The notes under the pieces: generated by a model
The model's input: only the letters and a program-made list of their open reading frames with translations
Told to the model about the DNA's origin: nothing
The model's database searches: none
Translations under genes and position numbers: made by a program
From: Hippasteria phrygiana
Taxonomy: Eukaryota; Echinodermata; Asteroidea; Valvatida; Goniasteridae
DNA length: 64,000 bases
Reading direction: 5' to 3'
Assembly: GCA_037893225.1 (NCBI GenBank)
Contig: JAZGUH010000104.1
Location: 62,001-126,000, forward strand
Shown here: piece after piece, positions 22,020 to 33,379 of the stretch
Numbering within the stretch: position 1 is the stretch's first letter
Layout: each line of letters opens with the position of its first letter

Positions 22020-22460
22020 TAAGAAAGGCACATTCCGGGTCGCTCCGGCCGTGGAACAGATTAACTTAGCCGCCTCGGGATTGCCCCGCGCGCCGCCATG
22101 TGCAATTTAAAATTGGACTTGCCTCTTCCCCATTCCAGCCAGGATGGGAGAGTTATATGGCGAGAAGTATTGATTGAACGGCCAGTCTGAGTGGTCACTT
22201 TGCATCAGCCATTCACAGAGGCCGATCCTCCTGCTAACCTCCGAGGGCATCCGCATTCGCATCTTGACGTCAGTCCCGGTTTTCGGTTTCCGCGGAACGC
22301 TGCCGGCACGGGATGTAGCATTATGTGTATTTTCTCGCAGTTGACGCTCCGGAGAAACTCATATTTCAGCCCGGCTTGGCGTTTTTCCTTTTGTTGAGGC
22401 TCGTATTTCATCGGGGGATGCATGGCCTCATGTTACAGTATTGTACGTGCTGCTAAAAAT
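22020..22460. other. CpG-rich repeat-poor block
   Basis: This segment is noticeably richer in CpG (CGGGTCGCTCCGGCCG, CCGCGCGCCGCC) than the surroundings and lacks repeats. Overlapping 68-72 codon frames on both strands have no recognised domain. It could be a conserved non-coding element or a CpG-rich regulatory region. Confidence 0.3.
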
Positions 22461-22580
22461 GTCTCCGATGCTACGACTTACGGAATGAAATCAAAGAGGC
22501 ACAGGATATGCATTGTTAGCAATTTTTCTCTTCATCTTCAGGAGTGAAAATATAAAGACACTGATTTGACCCTTTCGAAT

Positions 22581-22602
22581 CCCCCCCCCCCCCCCCCCCC
22601 CC
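22581..22602 (+). repeat. poly-C run, 22 bases
   Basis: Uninterrupted C homopolymer. Confidence 0.9.
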
Positions 22603-22903
22603 GTTAAAGAAGAAAGTAATGTTTCATTTGCAGTATTTAGATATTTTTTATGAGGTAGAATCCTGCCACATGACCTAAGGGGGAAGGGAAATCAGGAATA
22701 GAGAGTAGCATTTGGTTTGAAATCCTCAAGTGCAGCCACTAATCTCGTCATGGAAGATGCACTTGATTCACCGTTTAAAACTCTTGAAGGCTCATGCATT
22801 ATACATTTGGAAAAAGATTAGAAGGAAAAAAACCCTTGAGACTGAGGAATTAAAGAATATGGTAGTCTTAAATTTAATCTTGGCATTTGTGGCAAGCATT
22901 TTA

Positions 22904-22973
22904 TTAATCCCTACGGTCCCAAATCCTCCCATTTTAATGCTATTTTGCATGCACCCGTGGGGGTTAGGGTTAA
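22904..22973 (-). mobile_element. 70-bp TTAA-flanked mini-MITE (copy 2)
   Basis: It begins TTAATCCCTACGGTCCC and ends GGGGGTTAGGGTTAA; its inverse matches 13918-13988. A partial third copy (TTTTGCATGCACCCTTCGGG) lies near 6242-6270. Confidence 0.65.
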
Positions 22974-23039
22974 CATGTAAAGTATACTTGTTATACTGTA
23001 CATTGAAACATGTATAGAACACACACAAGTACATGTACA

Positions 23040-24200
23040 TATGTACCTGTTAAAAGTGTACTTAAAGATATGGCCTTTGAAAATGAACAGATTTTTTTTC
23101 TTCGTCAAACAATCCACATTCTTTCTGACGGCATGAGGAATTATGCAACACCTGATTACCATTTGTCAATGGATCTATTGCAGCGAGACAAATCATGTCT
23201 TTACGTTGTGAAATGTACAATATACAGAAAGACCTTAGACATAATTTCCATGCATTTTTACATGGGTTTATGGGGCGGGGAGTGCCAGGCTAATTGTTCA
23301 CGTCGTCACGGATCTACCCCCTTTTAATTTTGTTCCCACACTTTTTGCTGCTGTGGACCATAGATTTCCTGATCATATTTCAGAGTGGCATTATCATAGC
23401 ACCAAAATTCCCCCAAAATAAAGTTTTGTTGCATTGAACTGAATTGAAATTGATGTTTTTTTTTCTTTCCAAATGCCTGTTGTATATGTACATAACGTAC
23501 ATAATTCCATTCCTCTGTTTGCACAGTTGGTCATGAAGAGAGCAACCCTCCTACCCACTTTATTGATGTAATGGACCACAAATGAATTTAAATTTCATAT
23601 CTATGGGTTTGGGTCCAACAGAGTGGACCACGAGTCCTCTGAGGGATCCAGCAGGCTGTAAAATGATAAGCCGTACTGACAATCCCTTAGCACAGAGGTC
23701 TGTCTGATCAGACAGGCAACCGGAAGATGAACAAGCTGTTTAAACCATCACGCTGTTTAGCCAGGACCCTGGTTGTTTTAAAAAACAAAACTTGCACACC
23801 AAGAGATGATAAATTTATTTCTTTGGAATAAATGAACTATCGTTGGAAAAGGTTTGGATCTTTCGTATTGACATCTGGAACCTGAGACATGGGAGAGGGG
23901 TTGTCCTGGTAAAAAACAAAACAAAAATAAAAGATGAGATGAATAATTATTTTTTTTCCCACTTTTATTTGACCGTGAACTAAATGCACTGTCATTGAAA
24001 AAGGTCCCCTGGTTTTGGTTCATTTTGTTGACATGTGAACTCTTGCAGACGGGGGAGTGCTGGAACATACATGTATGTAGAGCATAGGCAAGTGTTGATC
24101 CTAGGAGTATGAACTGGGGGCGTACATTGTGCTCTCACCCTTGTAGAATTATTAATGTATGTAGATTTTATGCAATTCAACATCTTTTGCTGTGCTTCTC
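23040..24200. other. no gene seen
   Basis: A 105-codon + frame (23010-23327) and several minus frames lack recognisable domains. A 16-base perfect palindrome CTGTCTGATCAGACAG lies at 23700-23715. Confidence 0.4.
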
Positions 24201-24213
24201 TTCTCTTGCTGCC

Positions 24214-24372
24214 TTAACCCCTTGCGTACAGTTGACACAGATACGTGCAGATTGAAATTGCCACCTGGCCGGGTGACGTCTATACACATAATTTTCTGCA
24301 TTTTCAATCCATTATTGGGTTATTGTGTACGTTATGCTTGGCTGCACAAGCCTCTTGTTTCTGTTTCGCTTG
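24214..24372 (+). mobile_element. TTAA-type MITE, family P, 3'-truncated copy
   Basis: It begins TTAACCCCTTGCGTACA and parallels the copies at 31188 and 31495 (shared GCCACC(T/A)GG, TTTCAATCCATT and TTGACTGCACAA-like segments). Similarity stops before the right terminus. Confidence 0.65.
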
Positions 24373-24819
24373 AGAACAACATAGTGTACATGTACATCTG
24401 ACAAATTAGTTTTTTTTCTAAAATCTAATGGACCCCGGCAAAAGTCGACAAGTTTCTGTTGTATGAGCTTTAGATTCCCTACTTTTTGTCCAATTGCTCT
24501 TCTTCAGTCCTCCCCCCCCCTTCTTCTCCGTCCTCCCCTCCCCTCCCACCACCCCACCTTCCAGATAAACTACCTCGCTGTGGACATGGCCGTAGAAACA
24601 TGCATATTACCATTGCCAATGTCATTTGATATGCATGTTATTCTTCCTTGGTATCAAGATTGATGTACACGTGTACCTCATTTTCTTCCTTTTAATGGCA
24701 GATGCTCTTGGTAGTGTGAACAGATGATGGTAGGCAATAATGTTGTCTGCGGTCTGTCGGCTTGTGTACCGTTCACTCAAGCATCACTCCGTAGTCGCGA
24801 TATAATCCAGTGTGCCACC

Positions 24820-25030
24820 CTCCCCCCCCCCTTTCTCTGTCTTTCTGTCTCTCGCACATATTAGTGGCACCGTAATTAATTGCTACATCGGAGTGCATTA
24901 TAAGCCTAATGTTTAATTAGTTGGCTCATTGGCTGCACACTCGGTTGCCATATTGCAAGAACATCACACTTTGAGTGCGGGCCTCTCATGCCGGTCCAGA
25001 GTTCGTTTTGTTGAAGATCATACACTCTGG
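24820..25030. other. repeat-poor AT-rich block with homeodomain-type words
   Basis: GTAATTAATTGC and GTTTAATTAGTTGG occur within 50 bases of each other (about 24871-24925), surrounded by unique sequence. It is a candidate regulatory element by composition only. Confidence 0.25.
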
Positions 25031-25800
25031 AATTTGTTCCCCCCCCCGACACTCTTGGCAGACTCTTCAGCTTGCGCTTACAAGTTCAAAGTTTGGTAAA
25101 ATAGAATTTGTACCGGTTTTTGCTTGAAAGGATTGGCGGGGGGAAGGGGGGAAGGGGGGAAGGGGGTAGGTCCGTAGGTCCACTGATCTCCATGTATAAA
25201 TATCTGGATTGCGCATTGGCCGCTGCATGCTTTACGCACAGATGTCGCAAGCAGCCGCCATATTTCCACTCCACATTTCCAACGCTGATTGGTTATTTTT
25301 AAATAACCGTGCGTGGAACATCCAAAATAAACATTGTGACGCCTCTAGTCTTAGCCATAGCGCGCGCCTGCCTGTGTACATGTGAATACGTAGTAGGCCT
25401 ATACGTTCGCATTACGTTTGAGGATACGGCTATGGATGGAGTGGTAATGTGGCGGACGGCCGTCTAAAACTTGAACGGCCAAAGCTCAATCCAGATTGTT
25501 ATATAGCTTGTGACATTTGCACCCAATTCCAAACCCACTTGTGTTTTTGTACATATATGTTGTGATCAGGGGTTATCAAACACTAGGGATGATGGTGTTC
25601 TCTGTCATGTTACCCTTGAAATCAGTCAGCTTTTCTTGTTTTGTTTTGTTGATTTTTGAAAATCATTTTGTAGAATTTATGAAATGCCTTATTGTACATA
25701 AATTGTACACAAATTCCTTGGAATTAACAAATGTTTATAGAAGCTGAAATAAAGATTCATTTGTATTTTTTTTTCTTTCTTTTTTTGGGCTAGAAACCCA

Positions 25801-25951
25801 TTAACCCTCCCTCTGTCCGTGTCAAAATGGAGCCAACTACCCCTACCTATCAAAACCTATCGAGTTTCAGGTTGAAACACACAAGCTGTTGGAGAGAAAG
25901 GTTTTAGGTTTTTTTGATAGGTTATGATAGTTGTAACAGTAGGAGGGTTAA
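25801..25951. mobile_element. 151-bp TTAA-flanked MITE
   Basis: TTAACCCTCC at the left is mirrored by GGAGGGTTAA at the right. An inner inverted pair (CCTATCAAAACCTATC / GATAGGTTATGATAG) completes a foldback. TTAA edges again fit a piggyBac-like target. Confidence 0.7.
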
Positions 25952-26204
25952 ACAGTGAAAAGTGCCTACCTCATGTATTTCTGTCACATCTGTTGCAATT
26001 TTTATCACACTTTGCAGGCTCCGTTTGTGGCACCCCAGGATTGGCCCTGCAAAAACAGAGGAGGGACAATTGGGGAGAGAAAGGTGAGGAAACGATCTTT
26101 GTGTTTAGTGTTTAGCAGGGTTTGCTTTTCATAGACCATTAGGCTAGCTGCACAAGGGATCCACTAGGTTAGTTACTTGTGTCAACTGTCAAGACCAGTG
26201 TCCA

Positions 26205-26465
26205 TAACCCCCTTGTGTCCGGCTTTGATTGATGGGGGGGCTGGTGTGCCAAGAACAGGCTGTGCAGCCAAGTGTAAATTTATATGCAAACAGGCACCAC
26301 ACTGAATATGAGTGGCCCCATTCATCACACTTGGAGCCCCCCTTTCGTATGAACGAAATCTATGAAAAAGCTCCATCTATTCATTACACTCGAACAATAT
26401 GGGTAAAACCCGAGTGGATTGAGTATGCACAGGAATGCGTGTATCGACAGCTATTGCCGTCGTGC
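26205..26465 (+). repeat. dispersed repeat family G (copy 1)
   Basis: Matches 57828-58086 with landmarks CCCTTGTGTC(C/T)GGCT, GGGGGCTGGT, CAGGCACCACACT, CTCCATCTATT and GGATTGAGT(A/G)TGC. The 82-codon frame here is not a gene. Confidence 0.7.
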
Positions 26466-26707
26466 ATAAGAGGTTAGGAACGTTCTGAACCAGTGCGATG
26501 TCAACTATATTTTCCAGTCCCAACTTGTTGGCAATTGAAAATTGGTCACACGAGTGAAAATAAACAAATTAAAGCAGACTTTGTTCATTCAAAGTGTAAA
26601 ATTTGAGAATAAAAAAAAAAAAAAATGGAGGATGATTTGAAAGAAAAATCACCATCCCACTGGTCTAGTTTGGTCATGGGGGCCAACTGGACCAGTGTTT
26701 AAATTAA

Positions 26708-26927
26708 TAAGCTAGTTCGGTATTTCAACTGCGCATGTGCACAATGACATTTCATCCCGAATGACCCGCGTGACCTAAAGCGTGCATGTGAACGCAAAAG
26801 GTGGTCGCACAATGCGCACACGTGTGTTAAATTCAATCAGAATGGGCGTTCGCATAACATGGCGTGACATTACATCAGCAATTTTATCCTGAATAACCTT
26901 TGACCTTTGAGATACCAAACTGGCTTA
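26708..26927 (+). mobile_element. 220-bp MITE (copy 2 of the family at 2893-3113)
   Basis: Ends are TAAGCTAGTTCGGTATTTCAA and the inverse TTTGAGATACCAAACTGGCTTA. It lies in inverted orientation to copy 1. Near its right end it carries TAACCT-T-TGACCT (26894-26906), which read in reverse is a DR1-type nuclear-receptor element; copy 1 has a decayed version. Confidence 0.75.
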
Positions 26928-28094
26928 TTGACTTGGTCCATTGGTTCAGTGCAAATTTCAAGCCCTGTTGGCATGTTCCATTTTGTCAGCACTTGTTGAT
27001 AGAATCTCCTCCCCTCCCCCACCATTACATATGCATATCCCTAGAGACGGTAACCGGCTTGCAATTGAAGGGTGTAGCGGAAGGGAGAATGCGCCACTGG
27101 TGTCTTTAATTATGAAACCCAGGGAGAGCCACTCATTATGCCATTGACGCTCAGTCAAAATAAGTCGATACTCGGGTCCAAACCTCCGGCATGCAACACC
27201 TTTCACTGCCTAGCAGAGTACCGGACATCCATCATCATGCCAGGTCTACTCTTACGTCTCATCTCGATGGTGTATATGCCCCCCCCCCTTCCCTGTATTA
27301 ATTCATGACATTAATCCTGCCATCGTCTTTGCTCACTAATTCATAAATTGACTCATCCATCTCTCTTGTATTAATCCGATATCTCGGGGTTCCACTCGCA
27401 GGATAAAAAAAAAAAAAAAAATGAAATTGCCGTTTTATACAGTGTGTTAAGAACTTCTTTGTAATCCTGCCAGATGTATTATAAATTGATGAGTTCGGTG
27501 CCCGCAATGATGTAGGGGCCCCTGGGCAAGCTAGAGTAGTCAAGAGACAAAGGCATCCTTACTCCAGGCCCAGATACCATAAGCAGTAAGCTTGCTTACT
27601 TCACGAACAAAATATGCTTGTAGTAGTGACACAATAATAGAAATCTATGTACACGACCTGGCCATAGCTACATGTAAGTTAAAAAAGTTAGCACAACATT
27701 TGTGCTAAATGCAAAGCAGCACACGAAATTGCGCCCTGGTGTGAGCAGGCATGTACATCAGACTCAACCTACATGTAGCCTGTCCTTTGGTAGTGGTGAT
27801 TTCCTAAACAAAACCAAGTACGCATTGGCTCCATGCCTGTTTCCACCAATGCTAAAAAATCTGCAGAATCAATACTCAAACAGAGCCTTTTGAAGGCTCG
27901 GTTATATTTAAGGTTGGTAACTATTGGTGTGGTATAGATACTTTGACCTGTGTAATTGACAAGGCCACTATGATTTAGCTGGTTAAGGTTGCATAAACAA
28001 TGACTAATAACAAATTTTATTTGTGCATAATATTACTTGATACATCACACAGGGGATCAAGGGATCTACAAAGGATTTTTCTTCTTTTTCCAAC

Positions 28095-28450
28095 GTAGTG
28101 TATGAAGCATTCTATGCTCGGTGCTTCCTGGGAGCCTGTAGGAAAAATTCACAGGCTTACTCTTCTCACTAATTACGTGGAGCCCGCTGTACATTTAAGT
28201 CGAATTGGCCAGCCGACAACCCCCCCCCCCCCCTTCCCGACAAGCTCGGTGGTCGAGTGGTGAAGACATCTGCACTAGTAAGCAGGAGGTCGTGGGTTTG
28301 AGTCCCGAATGAGTAAGCCTGTGAATTTTTCCCACAGGCTGTCGGGAAAGCACTGAGCATAGAGAGCTTAATACCCTACGTTGGGCAAAAAGCTCTCTTC
28401 TTATTTTATACATCATCTTCTCACTACATGCAGATAAGTATTTTTTTGAG
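28095..28450 (+). mobile_element. tRNA-derived SINE with inverted partial second copy
   Basis: The tRNA-like head lies at 28239-28310, with A box GGTGGTCGAGTGGTGAAGA and B box GGGTTTGAGTCCCG. Its body (GAGTAAGCCTGTGAATTTTT ... GAGCATAGAGAGC) is repeated inverted at about 28098-28165. The two copies lie tail-out around the head, giving a foldback. The 113-codon minus frame across it is an artefact. Confidence 0.65.
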
Positions 28451-28686
28451 TGACGCAGACTTGGAGCAGGAATCGTGATTCCATTCGGATATTCGACTCC
28501 ATATGTCATGCACAAAATGCCTATGAAAGGCCTCATCCAGGCCTACTGCAGTAATGGAGCCTATGCAGTGGGCCTGGTCGATGTCTCACTCCAAATTCAT
28601 CATCAGTCATATGATAAAATTGTTTCAAACCAAGCAAAACCAAGGGTGAGATTTCTCCGGATATTTCCTGATTGCAGGATTTTTTA

Positions 28687-28852
28687 TTAACCCTAATTAC
28701 CCCAAGCCTTACAAACTCCAACAGCAGGTTTTGTCCAATTTTGATGGGTTTAGTACTGTAGGGCCTTGGCACCATTACATGTACATTGTACTTTACATGG
28801 AGCTACATGTATGATGCTCCAATGTGTCTAAGTCCAAAGAATTTGCCATTTT
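28687..28852 (+). mobile_element. TTAA-flanked MITE, incomplete copy of the 16346 element
   Basis: It begins TTAACCCTAATTACCCCAAG and follows 16346-16490 closely (CTCCAACAGCAGGTTTTGTC, GGGCCTTGGCACCATTAC, GTCTAAGTCCAAAGAAT). It carries a short ACATGTACATTGTA insertion, and the right terminus is missing. Confidence 0.75.
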
Positions 28853-28869
28853 TGGTCTGTAAATTGTTT

Positions 28870-30450
28870 TTATCCTTCCAAAATGACCTCTGAAACCTGA
28901 AACGGTCTTCTTTTCATTATATGACGCTTTTTGTTGTTGCAATTTTGAACCGTATCTCTTGGTAGAAGACGCAGTTTTCTTGTGCATTTTTCAGCAACGC
29001 CATACAAACTAAATGTCTCTAAATCTTTCATGGATTTTTTTCAGTTCCCTCAAATCTCACCCCTGGCAAAACATTTTCATACCTTAACCAAAAATCAATC
29101 ATGTAATTTTATCAAAAATGAAAAAAAAACCACCTTTTTAACATTCAATGAAAACAAGGATTAGGATCAGGTTTGTATTTTCGTTAGACATGGTAATATG
29201 CATGATAAGTTGAACTGGATATCCACTGCGTGTTTCCGTTAAGCCTGTCAATTATATAAGAAAGACTGTTTTTTAGCCCGTGCCATTTAACCAGCAAGGG
29301 TATGTGGCACTTCCATGACACTCTGTAACAGCTGAGTCCGTCCGTTAATCATTCATTACCGAAGTATGCCTGCGGTGCACCCAAATGCCGACCGTCCAAC
29401 GCACGTCAGATTCTGTCTTGTTACTTGATACACGTGCACATGTACAAAAAGTTTTTCCTTGGAAAACATGGCACCGACTGCACGACATGCGAAGCCTCAG
29501 GGGGCCAATTTCAGATTAGTAATTTTTACGAGCGGAAGAAGCATTGCTGAAAAAATAACCCGAAGTGCGTCGTTGTCGATCTGCCAAGAAGTGTCTGTCT
29601 CACATCTTGACTGGACTTCCGTCATAATTGTGCACGATTCTGCTATGCCCCGACCATGACACTGGCATTTGGTTGTTTTTTTTAAGAAAGAGTAAATGGT
29701 AATGTTTTGCAATAGTCTCTGAATATTTATTAATGGGAGGGGAGGGGTTTGGTGAGGAGCGGTGTGGCAACAGGTTTGGAGATGTGAGTTGCATAAAGTC
29801 TGGCATCTTTGGGTGGGATGGGATTTCACACATACAAAAAATACAGCTATTTTTTTATGTATTATTTTTTCATCAATAACCATTTGATCCTCCCTCATGC
29901 ATACACAAGTACCCTTAAAAGATTGTCTAAATTGCATAATATTGAATAATAAATTATTCATGTGCTTGTATTTTTCGGGTACATGAACATTGTGTGCATT
30001 CTCTGTACACCCCCCCCCCCCTTAAAAAATGAAATATAAACCTCCACATGTCCATCCCCTACAGCCAACCACAAAAATGAAACAAGATTTTGAAAAACAA
30101 TAAAATAAAATAAAGATACAAATAAACTAAAAAGGAATGAAAATTGATGACTTAATACCAACAAAAATTTCAAAAGAAAAGAAAAACCTTCAACATAAAC
30201 AAGCAGAAATCTACATGTAGGTCATTAGAATGGTGTTCTTGACCTCTTTTTATCAATGGCAATTTTGTTTGTCCAAACAATTTTGTTGGCTTCACTTCTG
30301 AAAAAATAAGAATGAAAATAGTCGACTGGCCTTACAACAAAACAAAACAAAAACAAAAAACACAATCCCTACACAAGGAGGACGCAAGCAGGCAAAATCA
30401 GGTGCATCCGACCATCTCGAAAAAATATTGTCCATTTATTTTCAGCCTTC
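28870..30450. other. no gene seen
   Basis: Short frames up to 154 codons occur but have no domain or splice context. A 12-base C run lies near 30010. Confidence 0.4.
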
Positions 30451-30782
30451 AAATATTTCAAATTGTCACGATCTTCCCCTGTGCCTAGCTGCTCACATCG
30501 CTACTCCCCCCAGACCCAATTATGTCATCTCCACCACAGCCCGGTGAATGGAGCTATCTGGACAGCATTATCATTGAAACGTGTAGCTCCAAGCAAACAA
30601 ATAGCTTGCTGCGCAGTAATAAGAATAGGGTGGTCTAGCCTGCCCGAAGATCACTTAGGTTTGTGGATTATAAATAATCACGGCCAAAAGGCAAAATTAC
30701 AGTTCTGAATTCAGTGTGATCATACAGAAAGATACATGGGATGATGTAACAAAATACATTCAGTCGCAATAAAAGTAGTGTA

Positions 30783-31015
30783 CAATATTTGCTTTTGCTG
30801 TCATTTTCAAAAATGAATGGATTTGAGGGTTAGTATTTTATAGCAAATACTGTAACACTGGCCTGTTTAAAGTTGTGTGCTTACATGCTGGGAAACAGAG
30901 AAAAAAAGAAGCTTTTCTTGTCGTCTGGTTCGCTGACCCTACTTTCAGACAAAAACAGAGCAATTTATAGATATAATGAAATTATCAGGTCGGAGAAACT
31001 AAACTAGCTGGCTTG
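30783..31015 (+). repeat. dispersed repeat family R (copy 2)
   Basis: See the copy at 14440; similarity covers TTTGCTTTTGCTGTCATT through CTGACC and TTTATAGA. Confidence 0.65.
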
Positions 31016-31187
31016 CACCTATTCATGGAAGCATAAACAATTGCCAAACAAAATGTGGACTAACTAAAGTTGGTAAATTGGGGGCAGCATTTGAAAAAAA
31101 AGTCAGTTTTCTCATAGTCAGTTTTTGTCCGGCATGTTGTTTGTGAGCTAGCAAGCAAGCGAACATGCACATTAGTGGGTAAACAAG

Positions 31188-31410
31188 TTAACCCTTTGCG
31201 TACGGAAGATGCCATATGGCGCACAAAAAAAACAGTGCCACCAGGTCGGATGACGCCATTTGCCGCTGTTTGTGCAGTTTCAATCTATTGTTGGATTATT
31301 GTGTATGTTACGCTTGACTGCACAAACATATTGTGGCCATTTCGCTTGGCTGCCAGAGCCGCCGCGACACCCCGACCTCTCCAGTAAAACAAACGTACTC
31401 AAAGGTTTAA
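31188..31410 (+). mobile_element. TTAA-type MITE, family P, uninterrupted copy (223 bp)
   Basis: It starts TTAACCCTTTGCGTACGG and ends ACGTACTCAAAGGTTTAA, the inverse of the start with mutations. It shares TGCCACCAGG, GTTTGTGCAGTTTCAATC and TTGGCTGCCAGAGCCG with the next copy. It provides the empty-site reference for the insertion at 31667. Confidence 0.8.
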
Positions 31411-31494
31411 AGGGCCCTTTGTTTACATCTAAAGCACCCTATATTTAAATGTGCCCAGTGGTATGGGCACACATCGTGTTTTGCATAAATTTGC

Positions 31495-32241
31495 TTAACC
31501 CCTTGCGTACGGATGACGGAATATGGTGCAAAAAAACCCAGTGCCACCAGGCTGGATGACGCAATTGGCCGCTGTTTGTGCAGTTTCAATCCATTGTTGG
31601 ATTATTGTGTAACTTATGCTTGACTGCACAAACTCATTATAGCGGTTCGCTTGGCTGCCAGAGCCGTAGTCTTGGTTCCAAGACGTCCTTAGCGCAGTGC
31701 GACGTACAGCGCGCACGGCAGCGCCCTCTAGCTACACACAAACACACGCCAAGGCCAAATCGCTAAGAACGTCTTGGGAATTTCGCAAGGGAGCGCGCGC
31801 GACCTGCTTATGCATAATTTAACAGGCAGGTCAAACGAATAATCGCGCTGGCGCACTGGAGGAAACTCATGTTTAAGTAATAACTTACTAGTCAGTTAAC
31901 GTTCTGAGCAGAGTGATTCTGGACTGGCAAACATAATTGAGAAATCTGCGACGTGAGTACAGAAACTAGACTACTGAGTGTTGGCTATTTACATGCGATA
32001 ATGCAGCTACGTCACATGCAAATGCCGCACAGTTCTGCTCGCGATTTCGCGAGCAGAACTTGCGAAATTCCCTAGACGTCTTAGCGATTTGGCCTTGGCG
32101 TGTGTGTGTGTAGCGAGAGGGCGCTGTCGGCCGGCCGTGCGCGCTATACGTCGCACCGCTAAGAACGTCTTGGAACCTAGACTACCAGAGCCGCTGCGTC
32201 GTCCCGACGTCTCCCGGAAAATACCGTACTCAAGGGGTTAA
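31495..32241 (+). mobile_element. TTAA-type MITE, family P, copy split by a 518-bp insertion
   Basis: The outer ends are TTAACCCCTTGCGTACGG and CCGTACTCAAGGGGTTAA (one mismatch when inverted). Removing 527 bases (31667-32193) leaves about 220 bp, the same length as the neighbouring copy. The break falls in GCCAGAGCCG, which is intact in the sister copy near 31358. Confidence 0.85.
31667..32184. mobile_element. 518-bp Mutator-like foldback MITE with 9-bp target duplication
   Basis: The ends are TAGTCTTGGTTCCAAGACGT and ACGTCTTGGAACCTAGACTA, and the inverted pairing extends about 123-126 bases per arm (31667-31789 and 32059-32184). CCAGAGCCG occurs immediately on both sides (31658-31666 and 32185-32193) and only once in the uninterrupted sister element. 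Long terminal inverted repeats plus a 9-bp duplication fit the Mutator/MULE superfamily. A further 13-bp-stem hairpin (AGTTCTGCTCGCG ... CGCGAGCAGAACT, 32031-32060) lies next to the right arm. No transposase is encoded. Confidence 0.9.
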
Positions 32242-32867
32242 GGAGTGACATCAAAGGTCACATAATTCAAAGTTGATCTGACCTGCAATGTCAATCCTAG
32301 ATCAAATTTTATACAAAACACGATGCGTGGTTGCGTACACATACCGCCGCCCACATGTACCAAACACGTGACATCAGAGGGCACATTGTGTATAGAATTA
32401 TCTACAAGAAGAATACATCTAGGACACTCGCAGTTTTATTGCAGGGTTTATTGGTAAATGTTGGTTATTTCGAATTTGTATATACATGAGAATGAGCAAA
32501 CTTTCATGAGTGTGAATGAGTGTGAATGATATGCATGCATGAGTGTACAAAAAATGACTTTTCTTTTTACATTTTCTTAGAGGGATTCCACAGTTTAGAT
32601 GATTTCCAAGTTTAAATTTGGAATCCATTTTTTACCTTCATTTCTAACCAACATGTTGCTGGGGTATTTGGGAGGAGTGTTTGAGTACTGTTAAAGGTGA
32701 TATACATTTACAAACATAAAAATACAACACTACTGAATTATTACAGAATACCATACTTGACTGGATGGCGAAAAAAACGATTAAGAAAACAGCGTTCGTT
32801 TTCAACCGTCGTGCGGGATTTGTTACAGCGCCCTCTTGTAAAATACGCCCATTTTTTGTAAATGGGA

Positions 32868-32970
32868 TCTTGAAAACGGCAGCACACCAGGTGCCATCAT
32901 TTCACAGGATGATTAAGACTGCTATTAACTTAGTCTAGTCGGGTATTTCGTAAAAATTCAGTAAAAACAA
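32868..32970 (+). repeat. dispersed repeat family R (partial copy 3)
   Basis: Shares CAGGTGCCATCATTTCACAG, GATTAAGACTGCTATT and GGGTATTTCGTAA with the distal part of the 14440 copy. Confidence 0.55.
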
Positions 32971-33029
32971 ATAGGGAGGATTACCAATCGTGTATACTGC
33001 CTTTAACCGCAATTTGAAACTTCAGGTAA

Positions 33030-33160
33030 CATGCAACCACACATGCTGGTATGCAAGCTGGGAAAGTAGGTAGGCAGGCAAGTGTGCAAGCTGTGCACGT
33101 AAGCAGGCAAGCTGATAAGCAGGCTGGCTACAAATCGAGCAGGCAGGCATGCAGGGGCTG
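33030..33160. repeat. degenerate GCAGGCAAGC minisatellite
   Basis: Words such as AAGCAGGCAAGC and GGCAGGCA repeat irregularly. The 114-codon minus-strand frame through it, with Cys/Leu/Ala-rich repeats, is not a gene. Confidence 0.5.
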
Positions 33161-33379
33161 CAAGAATTTTGGTGAATACAGGACAAGTCCAAGATAAGGT
33201 CCCCTTGTAGTCCCATATGTAAACCCAGCATGTTTTCTTTAATTACATAATCATCCCAAGGACTAATAACATAAATTCTTGTGGGTTTTCCTCTTTGCAG
33301 ATGCCCAACATTAGAATTAAAGACATTGAAATCAATCCGAATAGCTTTTAACCCTTTCCTTATCAATGTCGAGTTTAAT

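Noticed and set aside
23700..23715. 16-base perfect palindrome CTGTCTGATCAGACAG
   Set aside because: Isolated short palindrome without supporting context; one is expected by chance in AT-rich DNA of this length with moderate probability.
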